Origin: Notolepis coatsorum
Taxonomy: Eukaryota; Chordata; Actinopteri; Aulopiformes; Paralepididae
Direction of reading: 5' to 3'
Length of the DNA stretch: 64,000 bases
Assembly: GCA_963971535.1 (NCBI GenBank)
Contig: OZ020601.1
Coordinates: forward strand, 18,902,192-18,966,191
Shown piece after piece: positions 11,856-22,713 of the stretch. The notes below the pieces were generated by a model. The model ran no database searches. It was given only the letters and a program-made list of their open reading frames with translations, and was not told where the DNA came from. The number at the start of each line of letters is the position of its first letter. Positions within the stretch are counted from its first letter, which is position 1. The position numbers were made by a program, and so were the translations under genes.

Positions 11856-12199
11856 GCTGCTGGGGCTCCACGCTGCTCTTTCGAGTACAGTCACACACTG
11901 ATCATCATTCTAAAATGACTGACTTCGCATATAGACTAGGCATTTACAGCTGTCCCAATGTAAATGTGCCTTCCTCTGTGCGTTTCCGTGCGCTCAAGTC
12001 GTAGGTCCAGTGTGCCTGACCAGGCGCGCGATCCCGCGAGGGAGCCGCGCGTGAAATTCATTTGTTAGCAGTGAGCCCGGGGCATCAGGCCACATAATTT
12101 AGAAGCAGGCCAGGCCAGTGTTTCTAGTTGCAGCGACGCGATAGTTAGATAACCTAAGTGGGGAACAACCAGGAGAGCCCTGTGAGTGACAATGCACTT

Positions 12200-12345
12200 T
12201 TCCATGCATTCTTCCTACTATACTAATATGTCTTTACTACTAGGCACTCAACACTGCAGCACCCACGTTTCAGCACTGTTTGATGAACATTGTTACTCAG
12301 TTGTAAGAGTTGTACCCTTCCTGCTGACTTGTCGTACAGAACTTA
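12200..12345 (+). repeat. Dispersed repeat B, copy 1
   Basis: CTTCCTACTATACTAATA, CAACACTGCAGCACCCA and TGAACATTGTTACTCAG recur at 18880-19025. The second copy continues into GTCACTTTAGATAAAAGCGT, a tail often seen on fish retroposons. Confidence 0.7.
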
Positions 12346-12469
12346 ATGCGCGTGCGCGTGCACGCGCATACATGTTCCCTCGGTTGCGCACAGAACAGAT
12401 GATATCCTTTCAGTCGGGAGATCAAGCAACCCCCCACCACACCTACAGGGCTTGTATTTGGTTGTCGGT

Positions 12470-12590
12470 ATCCTATTTTTATGCAAAGTCTAGGTGATAA
12501 GTGCCGGCGGCCGGGGTATACGGCGCAACGAGTCATTTTTGTGTCGTCACGCCGCCACTTATCACCTAGACTTTGCATAATAATAGGATG
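12470..12590. repeat. Palindrome with GC-rich loop
   Basis: TATGCAAAGTCTAGGTGATAAGTG (24 bases, 12480-12503) is perfectly complementary to 12556-12579. Imperfect pairing continues outward to CCTAT/ATAGG. The 52-base loop is CpG rich. Confidence 0.85.
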
Positions 12591-12774
12591 CGCGCACTTC
12601 GGCCTCAGTGACGAAGCCCAAACGTAGTTTGACCGCGTATGCCCAGCACTGCACCCCTGCTGGTTACCTAAGCATAACCACTAGTTCGAAACAAGGCGGA
12701 CATTAATACAATTTTCAATCAATCAATTCCATAACACACGCTCACTTAAAACAGCGCACCTCCGAGCTGCTTCT

Positions 12775-12960
12775 ATAGAAAGTAGGTTCGTGGCTGCCAC
12801 AGGCTTGCCCAGTGAGAGGATTCTCCGGCGCTGCAGCTGGACCCTATTGGAAACACTATGCTTACCCGCTGCGACTGGTCACGTGGGATAGTTTCGATTC
12901 CCTTTCCAACTGTGTTAGTTTCGTTTTCCAGTCTGGCTGCACAATAAAATGTCGTTTTAG
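12775..12960 (+). repeat. Dispersed repeat C, copy 1
   Basis: GGCTGCCACAGGCTTGCCC, GGCGCTGCAGCTGGACCCTA and CCAACTGTGTTAGTTTCG all recur in reverse complement at 21235-21372. It is followed directly by a Repeat A copy. Confidence 0.75.
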
Positions 12961-12995
12961 CATACAGCAGCCAATGTACAGTATAATATATTATT

Positions 12996-13113
12996 AATTG
13001 AAAATGGGGGACTCTGATGTAAACAAGACAAACGTCTTTCTCTGGTCTGGACTGCACTCCCTTAACAATTTCTGCAATGTGTTAAATAAAGTTTCCATTC
13101 ATTCATTCATTCA
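12996..13113 (+). repeat. Repeat A copy
   Basis: AATTGAAAATGGGGGACTCT to GTTAAATAAAG and (CATT)n. An internal segment (gtgtattgagctgtactg) is deleted relative to other copies. Confidence 0.7.
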
Positions 13114-13388
13114 TATTAGTCTGAGACTGCATGCGCTTATTGGTGTCTAAAACATCACATGTTGGAGGATATGAGCATATGACATATGATACATTATATG
13201 ATGTATATAATTGTTTTAATTTATTGGGTTAGGCAATGAGAATCATATCTTTAAACTAAATTCTCACTTATGTAATTATTGAAATTACTATGATAGGTCG
13301 CCATAAAACTAATAATGTAACTTGCCTGTGGAGTCCAATCATAGATTTGAAAACATAATGGAGCATGATTTTTAGGCTATAGGCTTAA

Positions 13389-13756
13389 AAGGGAGCTTCA
13401 CCAAAATAACAATATACTCACAATATAACATAATCTCACACACATCCAAAAACTAATTTAGTTATTGAGAGTAAATGGGTTTGAATATGGCCACCAGTGA
13501 TGTCATCAGGGAAGTTGAATCCTTGTGTTAATTACAGCTCCATTAAATGATGTAGACTAGAGGAAGGTTCCTGGTTCGATTCCCACATGTCGAGGTATCC
13601 TTGAGCAAGACACTTAACCCCTAATTGCTCCCGATAAGCAGGTTGGCACCTTGCATGGTTGCCTCCGCCGTCAGTGTGTGAATGTGAGGGACATTTTTGG
13701 ATAAAAACGCTATATGAATGAATATGAATGCACATTGTTTTTGGTGAAGTGCCCCT
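13389..13756. mobile_element. TTAA-flanked foldback MITE, copy 2, with a SINE piece inside
   Basis: Flanked by TTAA at 13385-13388 and 13757-13760, with ends AGGGAGCTTCACC and GGTGAAGTGCCCCT. It is a family member of 3709-4114. A tRNA-derived segment (about 13558-13695, GGTTCGATTCCC B-box, then CTTGAGCAAGACACTTAACC) sits where the loop would be. Confidence 0.75.
13558..13695 (+). repeat. tRNA-derived SINE fragment
   Basis: GGTTCGATTCCC matches the B-box. The following CTTGAGCAAGACACTTAACC and GTGTGTGAATGTGAG are common in teleost SINE bodies. The A-box half is absent; a head of the same type lies at 19527-19570. Confidence 0.6.
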
Positions 13757-14087
13757 TTAACAGTGAATCAGTTATGAGCCATGGATCATCTTAGATATAG
13801 AACAACTGTATTGGTTGATAGATACTATGTCAGCATTTAAGAATAGCCTACATGAATGTGATCAGAGCAATAGTAAAACATTTGCCTCTCACTTAGTTTT
13901 GCTCACAGATAATCTTTTCTCTCGTCATTCTCACTGCAGAAGTATCAGATGATAAAGAAACTATTTCCCTGTTCCCTCCCACTGACATGCACACGTTTAG
14001 TCCAGTGCTGCTCTTTGTGTTCTAACATTGCTCCTCAGTGTCACACATTATTGCCTTGGAGTTACACTGACGTTGTGATGATGTAAG

Positions 14088-14140
14088 GAAAGTGAAACTT
14101 AAGGAAAGGGAGATTCCTCCACTTGGGCTGTGTATATAAA
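14088..14140 (+). promoter_or_regulatory. aste1 promoter: ISRE, NF-kB site and TATA box
   Basis: GAAAGTGAAACT at 14088-14099 exactly fits the interferon-stimulated response element pattern GAAANNGAAACT. GGGAGATTCC at 14108-14117 fits the NF-kB pattern GGGRNNYYCC. TATATAAA at 14133-14140 is a canonical TATA box 57 bases before the start codon. All three lie within 110 bases upstream of the ATG, and the 5' UTR need not be spliced. The motifs are seen; interferon control is inferred. Confidence 0.6.
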
Positions 14141-14196
14141 GCCTCCAGGACTCAGAGTCTCTTCAGAACAACAGGACCAGGGAATCCTGACACACG

Positions 14197-17100
14197 ATGG
14201 GGGTCCAGGGCTTGACGAGATTTATGGAGGAAAACAGTCAGATCCTGCAAGACTTTCACCTCAGAAACAACAAGCTGGTAATAGACGGCTCTAACCTGTA
14301 CTACTCGCTCTATTTTAGCGCACGCTTGGATCTGAGGCACGGCGGAGATTACGACGCGTTTGAAGCGTTGATAGGAACCTTCGTGAAGGCTCTGAGAGAC
14401 TGTGGCATAGAGCCATACGTGGTGCTGGACGGGGGCTCTGACTGCAGTGACAAGAAGTTCGAGACCCAGAAGAAACGAGCCCAATGCACGATCAGGGAAG
14501 CCCACGATGCAGCCATGGGTCTGCCCAAGAAAGTCCTGCCAGCTCTGGTCAAGGTGGTGTTCAGACAAGCGCTGACCGACCTGGAGGTGCCCTTTGCACT
14601 GTGCTACGGAGAAGCCGATCAGCAAATGGCCTCCCTGGCCAGTGAGTGGAGGTGTCCGTTGTTATCCAACGACAGTGACTTCTACGTCTTTGACCTTCCT
14701 GCAGGACTTCTGCCCCTCTCCCATTTCCGGTGGAAGCAGAAAGGTAACCTGAACTATATTCCTTGCAAACGCTTCAACACATCCAGCTTCTGCACATACT
14801 TCAATATCCAACCCCAGCTCCTGCCGGTCTTTGCTGCCCTGGCGGGAAACGACTACGTGAAGCTCCGAGACCTGGGCCTGAAGGTTCCCTGGGGTAATTT
14901 TGCCCCAATGGGCGCTGGGCCGCTTGCCTACTTTGAGGGGCTCCTGCGTTGGATGAGGGCCTTTCAGGGGCCTCAGGAGGCCATGGAGGCAGCGCTGAAG
15001 CTTATGGGGCGCATGGACAGACAGCAGTGGGCTCGTGTCCTGAGCCTCCTCTCCCTGGGCACAGAGGAGTACCAGCTTCCTCCGAGCTCTCTGCGCCTCT
15101 TCTTCAGCCAGGGGACAGCGCCGCCTCTCCAGCTCGAGGCTGTGGACGAGGTGCCCGACTGGGCCCGTCTCCCTCTCGCCCAGGGCAGGCTGACGTCAGA
15201 TGTCCTGGACGTGCTCCTGCACAAGAGAGTCACCCTGAGGGCCCAGGTGGATGATGGCAGTCTGCCCAGCGCCCATCTGACCTCTCGGCCAATCAGGCAG
15301 GCCATGTATGGGCTGCTGCTGGGTGGGAAGAGAACCAAGGTGGAGGAGTTAGACAGGGAAGGACTCCAGCTGACCAGCTCCAGGGTCCAAGCCACTGTCC
15401 GCGGCGCTGCGCAACAGCTGGAACTACGCTCACTGAATAAGGTATAGAGAGCATGCTGACAGTGTTCCAGTGTTTATTGTAAAGCATACTGTGGTTATAC
15501 AGTGGATACAGTATTGCCTCTCTATTGTTCTTTACATTGTTGTGTTTGTCTAACAAATGGTTTTATTCTAAAATGCTATGTATTCATTTTGGGGGGAGGG
15601 GTGGGATTGTCTCCTGAAATTGATGATAAATAGAACTCCTTGGTTTCAACACATGAGCAGCGCTGCTTGTTTGAGACTTGATCTACTTTGACAAAGGGTT
15701 TACAAAATACTATATAATTGTTATTGTTAAAGGACGGGTTAACTTAAAAACAAGAGGTTTACAGAGGTACGCACGTCCAAGCGATAAATACTAGCTGCTG
15801 GACAGAAGAACCTTTTTTATAAATAGAGTCTGCACACTAGATAATGTTCATATTAATATTTATTGGTATACCTACAACAATACACGTTCATGGGAGCATT
15901 ATCTAGTGTGCAAACTCCCTTTTTTCTTTTAAACATAGGCTGGCATGATGTTGACTGTACATGTCTTCATTTCACTAAATGCTTTAGTATTGAGAAACGT
16001 AGCACCTGCATCCTCTCACCTGCAGGCTCAAATACAATCAAATGGGGCTTTAGCCTTCAAACACCACGACACATGTCCTTTCCCAAATGACAATCAGATG
16101 TGTCTTCATGTGTTCTACTGAGGACATCTGTCCAGTGTCCACTGTATCAGTTATAACAGTTATATTGAGTTTCATAGGTTACGCTGCACGTCACTGGGCA
16201 ATTTAAATGCACAAGGCCTATGAAACTCATTATGATGTTTGATACCTGTACGGTTTGCAACCATTTCCTCAGTAGAACATATGAAGACACATGTGATTGT
16301 ACCGAGCTCCGTGTTTTGCAAAATGACACGTACAGTATGATGGTTTTTGAAGGCTAGAAAACTCGCCCTATTGGAGTGTATTGGAGAGAGGTGAGAGGAT
16401 GCAGCAACAATGCTACGTTTCTCAACACTAAAGGAACCAGTAAAGTAATGGCATTTATTTACTAGTCAACATCCTGCCAGACAATGTTAATTTAAAAATA
16501 AATGAACCCATCCTTTATTATTTAGTCACATCACAGCAAAGTCACATTTATTTATTTAGTCACATCACAGCAAATTCCAAATAAAATAAATACATAAATA
16601 AATATTAAATATAGCCTACACCCTTCATGAGATGAATAACGTAGCTCCCGGTATCTTTCCATATCTTTTGGTATTGTTTAGGTATCGTTTGCACTCTGGA
16701 CCAGACGGTGTCGTGTTGCTCTGAAAAATGCATGAAAGGAACACAAACGAACTGATAAAGGTTTATGACTTCTTTGTAAGTGAAAGTCACTGTTCTTCCT
16801 GCAGGCCGAGCGCTCCGTGTTGCTGCAGGTGTATCTGGAGACTCTGGGCGTGAGTCAGAGCGCTCTGAGCGGCGTGCCGGATCACCTGCACCTCCCAGTA
16901 ACGGCCACCTGCTACTGGTTCCATCGGGCCAGTCCTGCCCCAGACGAGAGAGTCCTGCAGGCACTGCTGCTGGGGGTGGTGTCTGGAGAGGTGCGGAGAC
17001 TGAACGGCAAAGGTAAGACAGACTGCAGGACGGCAGAACCATGCAAACACACACACGCAAACGCACACACACAGGGTGGGATCAATTAAATAATTTATAA

Positions 17101-18361
17101 TAATAAACTAACCCTAGCTGTGACATACATAGGGTTCAAATTGTGATCAGATTCCAGTAGCACTTTACATTACAGTAATGACACGAAATTAAACTAATTT
17201 AACAATAATTACATCCAAGTTACACAAATTAGAAACCCTATTATACACTAAATAGATATGGACAGAAGGTATTACCAAATAAGACTAGAAATAGTAGTAA
17301 CTAAATGTAATTATTATTATTAGATTGAATTATTATTACTGAATTAAAAACCCTATTATACACTACATAGACACAAAGTATTACCAAATGACTGTCTAAT
17401 TCTGTAATAATTAAATATTATAAGTGCTCTTTTGATAACATTTAGTGTCTAATTTGGTAATACTTTGTGTGCATTTAGTGTACAATAGGGTTTCTAATTA
17501 GTGCGTAATTCTGTAATAATTATTTTTAAATTGTTGTCTAAATCGGCTCTAATTTGCGTCAAACTTGGTTGTGATTATTGTTAGATCTGTTAATAATTAG
17601 TGTGTAACTTTGTGTAATAAATAGACTGTAATATGACGTGATTATGACTTGTTAAGTGGGTTATAATTCTATCAAAGGTAAGTACTAGTAGATAGTATAA
17701 ACTTGTGTAAACACGTCATTTTCCATAACTTTTGTAAACACGTCATTTTACATAACTTTTACATAACCTTTCCCTGCCTTTTCTTTCCTGGAAAGTTTCT
17801 CATAGCCAAACAGAACTGTGGTGACGATGAGTTTGATGTGTGTTGCAGGATTGTTTAGCGACACCTCTGTGTGTCTGGGGCTGGATCTGGGAGTTGGCCA
17901 CGCCCTCAACCAGTGGCAGGCATGCATGAGGGACAGCAACCACCTAAACCAGCTGCTGGGACTCCCCCTACCTGATACCCACATGGCACGGTAAGACCCC
18001 CCCCCTACCTGATACCCACATGACACAGTAAGACCTCCCCCTAACTGATGCCCACATGGCATGGTAAGACAGGGGAACTCTGGTGACCTTTAACCTTTGC
18101 TCTGTGTTGGTTAACAGTGTGTACAGGGGATCTCTGGTGCACAAACTGGTCTCCAGCCTGATGGGAGGAATGGCTCCAGAGGTTTTCTTCAGGAAGAAGG
18201 CAATCGCTAGGCAGCTGTACGGAGCGATGCTGGCTGCCGTACTTCAGTCAAAGCCTCAGGACACCAAAGCGTCCAGCTCAGCCGTGCGGCGGGGGACATC
18301 GTCTCCACCGCGGCCCGAAGACCAGCTTGGACCACCTGTTCCTGCAGTCAGAGGGCGATGA
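14197..18361 (+). CDS. aste1: Asteroid homolog 1 (FEN1/XPG-like nuclease fold), 4 coding exons
   Basis: Exons: 14197-15441 (phase 0), 16805-17012, 17849-17990 and 18118-18361, all with GT-AG borders, giving 612 residues if the TGA at 18359 is used; mammalian ASTE1 is about 680. The start ATG gives MGVQGLTRFMEEN, the family N-terminus. Acidic positions typical of the FEN1/XPG fold are present: VIDGSN (about 30), VVLDGG, YGEADQQM (about 148), SNDSDFYVFD (about 165) and AGNDYVKL. Exon 2 encodes CYWFHRASP, exon 3 LGLDLGVGHALNQWQ and exon 4 VYRGSLVHKLVSSLM, all in the order of the mammalian protein. The likely role is a structure-specific nuclease or nucleic-acid binding protein; in vertebrates ASTE1 has been linked to DNA-end processing. 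Introns 1 and 2 contain foldback repeats. The last exon may carry a frameshift (see 18290-18530). The promoter has ISRE, NF-kB and TATA motifs. Confidence 0.93.
15442..16804 (+). other. aste1 intron 1
   Basis: It starts GTATAG and ends CTTCCTGCAG. It contains the long foldback at 16010-16450 and a short direct repeat (CACATCACAGCAAA) at 16526-16575. No exon is seen inside. Reading through without splicing would stop within two codons (TAG at 15445). Confidence 0.8.
16010..16450. mobile_element. Imperfect foldback element in aste1 intron 1
   Basis: TTTAGTATTGAGAAACGTAGC (15984-16004) and TGCATCCTCTCACCT pair with AGGTGAGAGGATGCA and GCTACGTTTCTCAACACTAAA (to about 16430). Inner arms also pair: ATGTGTCTTCATGTGTTCTA with GTAGAACATATGAAGACACA, and TTGAGTTTCATAGG with CCTATGAAACTCA. 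The nesting of three paired segments indicates one long decayed palindrome. Confidence 0.65.
17165..17560. repeat. Inverted repeats in aste1 intron 2
   Basis: AAATTAGAAACCCTATTATACACTAAATAG (about 17226-17256, and again near 17342-17370) is the complement of CATTTAGTGTACAATAGGGTTTCTAATTA (about 17471-17500). It is probably a decayed foldback element with one duplicated arm. Confidence 0.6.
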
Positions 18362-18530
18362 AGAGGAGGAGGAGGAGGAGGAGAGGACGAAGAAGACCAC
18401 CACGACAAGACGGCCTGAGGACCTGGGGTACTTGGTGTCGGTGAAAACCCGCTACAAGACCAAGGACAGGGGTCAACGGCCACTCAACCCAGAACTGTCC
18501 CGCAAACGGGAGCGCAGGGGCTGGGACTGA
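18290..18530 (+). other. Alternative C-terminal frame of aste1 (possible frameshift)
   Basis: The spliced frame ends at TGA 18359-18361 after a Pro-rich stretch. The frame one base on is open past it to TGA at 18528-18530. It reads SLDHLFLQSEGDEEEE, then a basic, charged tail ending KRERRGWD. A Glu-rich then Lys/Arg-rich tail fits the basic C-terminus of mammalian ASTE1 better than the short one. Removing one base, for example in the run of five G near 18290, would join them. It could be a real polymorphism, a sequencing error or a true early stop. Confidence 0.45.
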
Positions 18531-18875
18531 TGCTCATCCACTGGACTGTGTGGCTGTTTTGGGTGGCAGGGTTTTAAGACAAGAGAATCTCCCATACTGG
18601 ACCTGCACTATGTAACATTCATACAATGGCGCCCCCCTGTGGCCCGTGAGTGGTAAATCAGTGTTTCAGAGACAACGATAAGAAAAAAACACAAGGAAGC
18701 AAAATACTTTAAAGCTCGAGCTGAAATGAAAAATGCCTTTTTTAATAAATTCCACATTTATATTGTGCATTTTAACAATATATGCAAAAGAAAAAAACTA
18801 CAAATATGACAAAATTCACTTTTCAATATCAATATCTGAAATAAAAAAAAATAAAAAAAAACGTACTTACTGCCT

Positions 18876-19060
18876 TCTATCATGCACTCTTCCTACTATA
18901 CTAATACGTCTCTACCACTATACACTCAACACTGCAGCACCCAAGTTTCAGCACTGTTTGATGAACATTGTTACTCAGCTGAAAGAGTTGTACCTTCCTG
19001 CTGACTTGTTGTACAGAACTTGTAAGTCACTTTAGATAAAAGCGTTGAGCTAAATGACAA
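18876..19060 (+). repeat. Dispersed repeat B, copy 2
   Basis: Matches 12200-12345 and continues into TCACTTTAGATAAAAGCG, a typical teleost retroposon tail. It lies in the 3' flank of aste1. Confidence 0.7.
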
Positions 19061-19480
19061 AATGTAAATATATATACATTTAATTGTTGATGCTGATTTA
19101 ACGATGAAACTGTTTTCAAGGATACTGCATTGTGTGATGATGTAAATATAATGTAAAAGATATATTTTATTATCTAATATGACCCTGTTGAGGGGCAGGA
19201 CATGATGAGATCCTCCAGCACCTACATCATTTTGTTTTTCTCTGATGTAGATTGTTTGACTTATCTTTTACTGTTTTATTGTGGTCTTGTAATGTTGATT
19301 AAACACAAATAAAGAAATAAAGAAAAAATTTGATTATTTCACATCATTTTATCAGGGTGTAATTGTATTTTAGGTGGGAGGGACAGGGCTTGTATTTAGT
19401 GTTGGTAGGTGGTTGTGTGGGTCATGATTTATTGTTAGCTTTGTGTTTATATGTTAGATAGTTTTTTTCTTATGTCTGTT
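19061..19480. other. aste1 3' flank, no gene seen
   Basis: AT-rich, with AATAAAGAAATAAAG at 19306-19320 that could serve as a distal polyadenylation signal for aste1. I see no other support for that use. Confidence 0.35.
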
Positions 19481-19487
19481 GTGAGTG

Positions 19488-19570
19488 GACCCCAGGAAGA
19501 CTAGCTGTCACCATTGTGGCAACTAATGGGGATCCAGTGGCTCGGGAGGTAGAGCAGTTGTCTGGTAATC
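19488..19570. repeat. LINE 3' fragment joined to a SINE head
   Basis: GGACCCCAGGAAGACTAGCT through CTAATGGGGATCC is the complement of the element at 27905-27980 (GGATCCCCATTAGCTGG). It is followed by GGCTCGGGAGGTAGAGCAG, a tRNA A-box-like SINE head that breaks off at a hAT-like end (19576). Confidence 0.6.
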
Positions 19571-19575
19571 CGGAG

Positions 19576-19884
19576 TAGGGATGCACTGATCCGATATTGG
19601 TATCGGCCGCCGATATCAATAAAATAGCTGGATCGGGTATTGGTAAAAAAAAAAAAAAAAAAAAAAATCAAATAAGAAATAACCATTCAGTACATTTATA
19701 TCTATGTGTTAATTTGTTACATTTAGTTTCACTAAGTTAGGAAAGTAATGTTTTAAGTCAAGCCTGATGTTGCCTTGCACAAAAGAATGATCCCAGTCTC
19801 TTCCACACAGTGACAGTGAGGCATACAGTTTATTTACTTTCAGCCTTTGAGCACCTGCCCTCTAAAATCCTGTGCACATCCCTG
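19576..19884. mobile_element. hAT-like remnant
   Basis: The left end is TAGGGATGCACTGATCCGAT and the right end is GTGCACATCCCTG (about 19872-19884), inverted over about 12 bases. A 23-base A run interrupts the left part. The flanking bases do not form a clean 8-bp duplication, so the right border is uncertain. Confidence 0.45.
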
Positions 19885-20345
19885 ATCGGAACATACAGTA
19901 ATATGTCTCTGATCGGCCTGATTATCTACCGTGCCTATTGAATCAATAGTATGGTGCATTCGGTCTGTCTTCGTTAACTTGTAAATGTATAATGTGATTG
20001 TGATCAATGGTAAAAACGAGGCGATAGCGTCCAGGTGCGCTAATTGGGTTGTAGAGTGCCACTCAGAACCAATCAGATGATTCAACCTCTCTTTGTTGAT
20101 GCAGGTCACGTGGTTTGAGTGATTTTTAGGAATCCCATCATGTGTACCTTATGTGACAAATAAAACAAAACTTGAAAGTCCGGTATCATGGAACCTTCCG
20201 GACCGAAACGTCCGTTAAACACTTTGCAACATTATGAGATGTCACTAGAATAGGTCACAACATAGCAGAATATCATCTAGTCTAGAATCTATACTATATG
20301 GCTAATAGCCACTAACCAGCCTGTTGGTTAGCAAGATAACATGTG

Positions 20346-20722
20346 GTGAATGAATGAATGAATGAATGAATGCATGAATGAATGAATGAATGAATGAATG
20401 AATGAATGAATGAATGAATGAATGAAAACTTTATTTAACAGATTGCAGAATGGGTACAATACAGTACAGCTCAATACACACAATTGTTAAGGGGGTGCAG
20501 ACCAGAGAAAGACTTTCGTCTTGTTTACATCAGGGTCCCCCATTTTCAATTCATAGTGACATTTATGACATACACAACATCACCTTTGATGATGTGTCTA
20601 TTCCCTAGTGCGATATAGTGAATGAATGAATGAATGAATGAATGAATGAATGAATGAATGAAAACTTTATTTAACAGATTGCAGAATGGGTACAATACAG
20701 TACAGCTCAATACACACAATTG
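20346..20722 (-). repeat. Two Repeat A copies with (TGAA)n tails
   Basis: Copy one: (TGAA)n at 20346-20425, then Repeat A to 20551. Copy two: (TGAA)n at 20618-20660, then a truncated Repeat A to 20722. Both are antisense, so the tetranucleotide is the 3' tail. They are probably a local duplication. Confidence 0.75.
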
Positions 20723-21234
20723 CTATTGTTATATGCACACTGCATGTGGTTAATGTGCCCAGCCAGAATAGCAGCTATAACACAATTAGAAACATGTATC
20801 TCACCGTTTGGTTAGTCAGCTACCAGAGCGTCCCTGTCCACATCATGTTTACTGCTCCCTGCTGCTCGCTGCCAGGGTTTACGTTAACGTACGTCGACGA
20901 AGATTGCTGCAAAGTGATGGGCATATAATACAAAATAATATCGTTTTGGGGTTATATGATTATGATAGAGAGCTGGTTGATTGTAGCAGTGGCTGTAGTT
21001 AGTCTATCTAATTTTCATATAATAATACATATAACAATACAACATAGTAATGAGGTTAATAAAAAGCTAAATTTTAATCATAACTATTAGCAAATACTGT
21101 CGCCAGAATAGGCCTACCTTTAATCTCCATTTAAATGTCGACAATATTTCGCAACAAAATGTACAAAGTTAGGCTGAGTAACATTTGCAACCCATAACAT
21201 AATATGATGTAATACCATGATGTTATGAATTGCA
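20723..21234. other. No gene seen
   Basis: Short frames only; no splice-site-bounded coding segment and no paired repeat recognised. Confidence 0.35.
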
Positions 21235-21372
21235 CCTTTTGGAAAGCGAAACTAACACAGTTGGAAAGTAAATCGAAACGATCCCACGTGACCAGGCACG
21301 GCGGAAACACTGAGTAGGGTCCAGCTGCAGCGCCGGGGAATCCTCTCAAGGGGCAAGCCTGTGGCAGCCACA
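21235..21372 (-). repeat. Dispersed repeat C, copy 2
   Basis: Reverse complement of 12775-12960: GGAAAGCGAAACTAACACAG, GGTCCAGCTGCAGCGCCGG and GCAAGCCTGTGGCAGCCAC. Confidence 0.75.
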
Positions 21373-21934
21373 GAAAGACAAACTAAAGACAGTGGGTCTC
21401 ATTCTCGAACGAAGTTACGACAAAATATTTCGTCTTAGCCAGATTTCGGCCTATTTAAGACATATTAGGGCTGGGAGTGGGAGTCTTCAAATTTTCCTGA
21501 GATCTTATTTGAGAGCAGATCTAAGAGTGCTGACTGCTGAGGAGCACACTTAAATATGCTCTCAGCCCACGATCAAATCTCATGATTGATTGACTAATTT
21601 AAAATGTTATTATAACTTGACAGACTGTGTTCTCATAGTGATTCCTTCACGTCAACGCTACAGGCCTCCTTGGAATTAATTACTTAATCATAATTAAAAT
21701 AAATATGACAATATTTGTACGATAAGAAATTACGAATTTGATGTCGTAAAAATAAATAATATGGATTCATCTGATCACAGGGCAGCTGGATTAACCATAT
21801 CTGAACCAGCTATTTTGGACAAATAATTACTCAGATATTCAAACACAATTATGCAATTATTGTGAAATGATTGAAAATAATAATAATTTAATGCCTTCTG
21901 TGGAATTTGTATTTCTTATTTGTTACACATCTGT

Positions 21935-22180
21935 TTTAATAGAAGAAAGACAGTGTAAACAATATAATTAACTCTGAATATAATAATGAGGAAAAAGAAA
22001 CAGGATACACAACAAGGTGCATGAGATGAACGCGAAATAACATAACGTTATGTTATATAATGTTACAATGTGCATAACGTTATGAATAAAACGCGAAATA
22101 ACATATAACGTTATGTTATATAACGTTACAATGTACAGTTTCTGACAGCTGGCTGTGTTGTCACGCGAAATAACGTTATA
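21935..22180. repeat. Half-copy of the 8.8-kb palindrome followed by AACGTTAT repeats
   Basis: ATAGAAGAAAGACAGTGTAAACAATATAATTAACTCTGAATATAATAATG is shared with 8795-8845, but here the second palindrome arm is absent. CGCGAAATAACATAACGTTATG is then repeated three times with small changes. Confidence 0.7.
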
Positions 22181-22254
22181 CGCGAATCTGGTAGTACATT
22201 TCTTTTTATCTTCTTGATATGATAACATTACGCTCGCCTTTTGCCGCGTGACGA

Positions 22255-22375
22255 GCTAAACCAATCAGAGAGGGGCTTCGCTCAACCAATCAGAGAGGGG
22301 CTTTGCTCAACCAATCAGAGAGGGGTCTGCAGAAATGCGGCTACGGAAAGTATAGACGCATCTAGCGAACCTAGC
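22255..22375 (+). repeat. Three CCAAT-bearing tandem units upstream of nqo1
   Basis: AACCAATCAGAGAGGGG occurs three times at about 27-base spacing (22258, 22284, 22310). It is followed by TGCAGAAATGCGGCTACGG, which matches the hAT twins (near 11115-11145 and 48730-48760). So this is transposon-derived sequence holding three CCAAT boxes, about 400-450 bases before the nqo1 start. Confidence 0.65.
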
Positions 22376-22568
22376 TACATCTGGGGTACAATGTTGCATA
22401 GGCTGCACGTCGATGTTGCAGAAGCATAAAGGCAGAGTGTCTGCAACACCGTTGCTTTGTCGATGTTGTGTTGCAGTTGCTTTGCAGTTTCTGTAGCATG
22501 CAGAGGCCTTAAAGGGTAAATCCATCTGACCATCGGATTAGCTGATTGAATTGGGGGGGTTGATTGCT

Positions 22569-22713
22569 GATTGGCAGACAGCTGTGTGATGTGGGAGTGA
22601 CATGGAGGAGAGCAGTATAAGAACGGCAGCTTGCGCTTTAACATGGAGCTTCTCCCACCATCAACATCCTTTCTCAATCTGTAGCTTAGTCTTTGTCACC
22701 ACCGGACTTCAGA
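22569..22713 (+). promoter_or_regulatory. Probable nqo1 core promoter and 5' UTR
   Basis: An inverted CCAAT box (GATTGG, 22569-22574) and a TATA-like GTATAA (22615-22620) precede the ATG by about 95-145 bases. No antioxidant response element core (TGACNNNGC, either strand) was found in this 150-base stretch. Confidence 0.4.

Noticed and set aside
11623..11901. Low-complexity Arg/Glu and Leu/Ser frames
   Set aside because: Arise from CTGT and GA simple sequence.
14152..14625. 157-codon minus-strand frame
   Set aside because: Antisense of aste1 exon 1.
22560..22713. Antioxidant response element in front of nqo1
   Set aside because: TGACATGGAG (near 22598) and TGACGAGCT (near 22249) do not fit TGACNNNGC on either strand.
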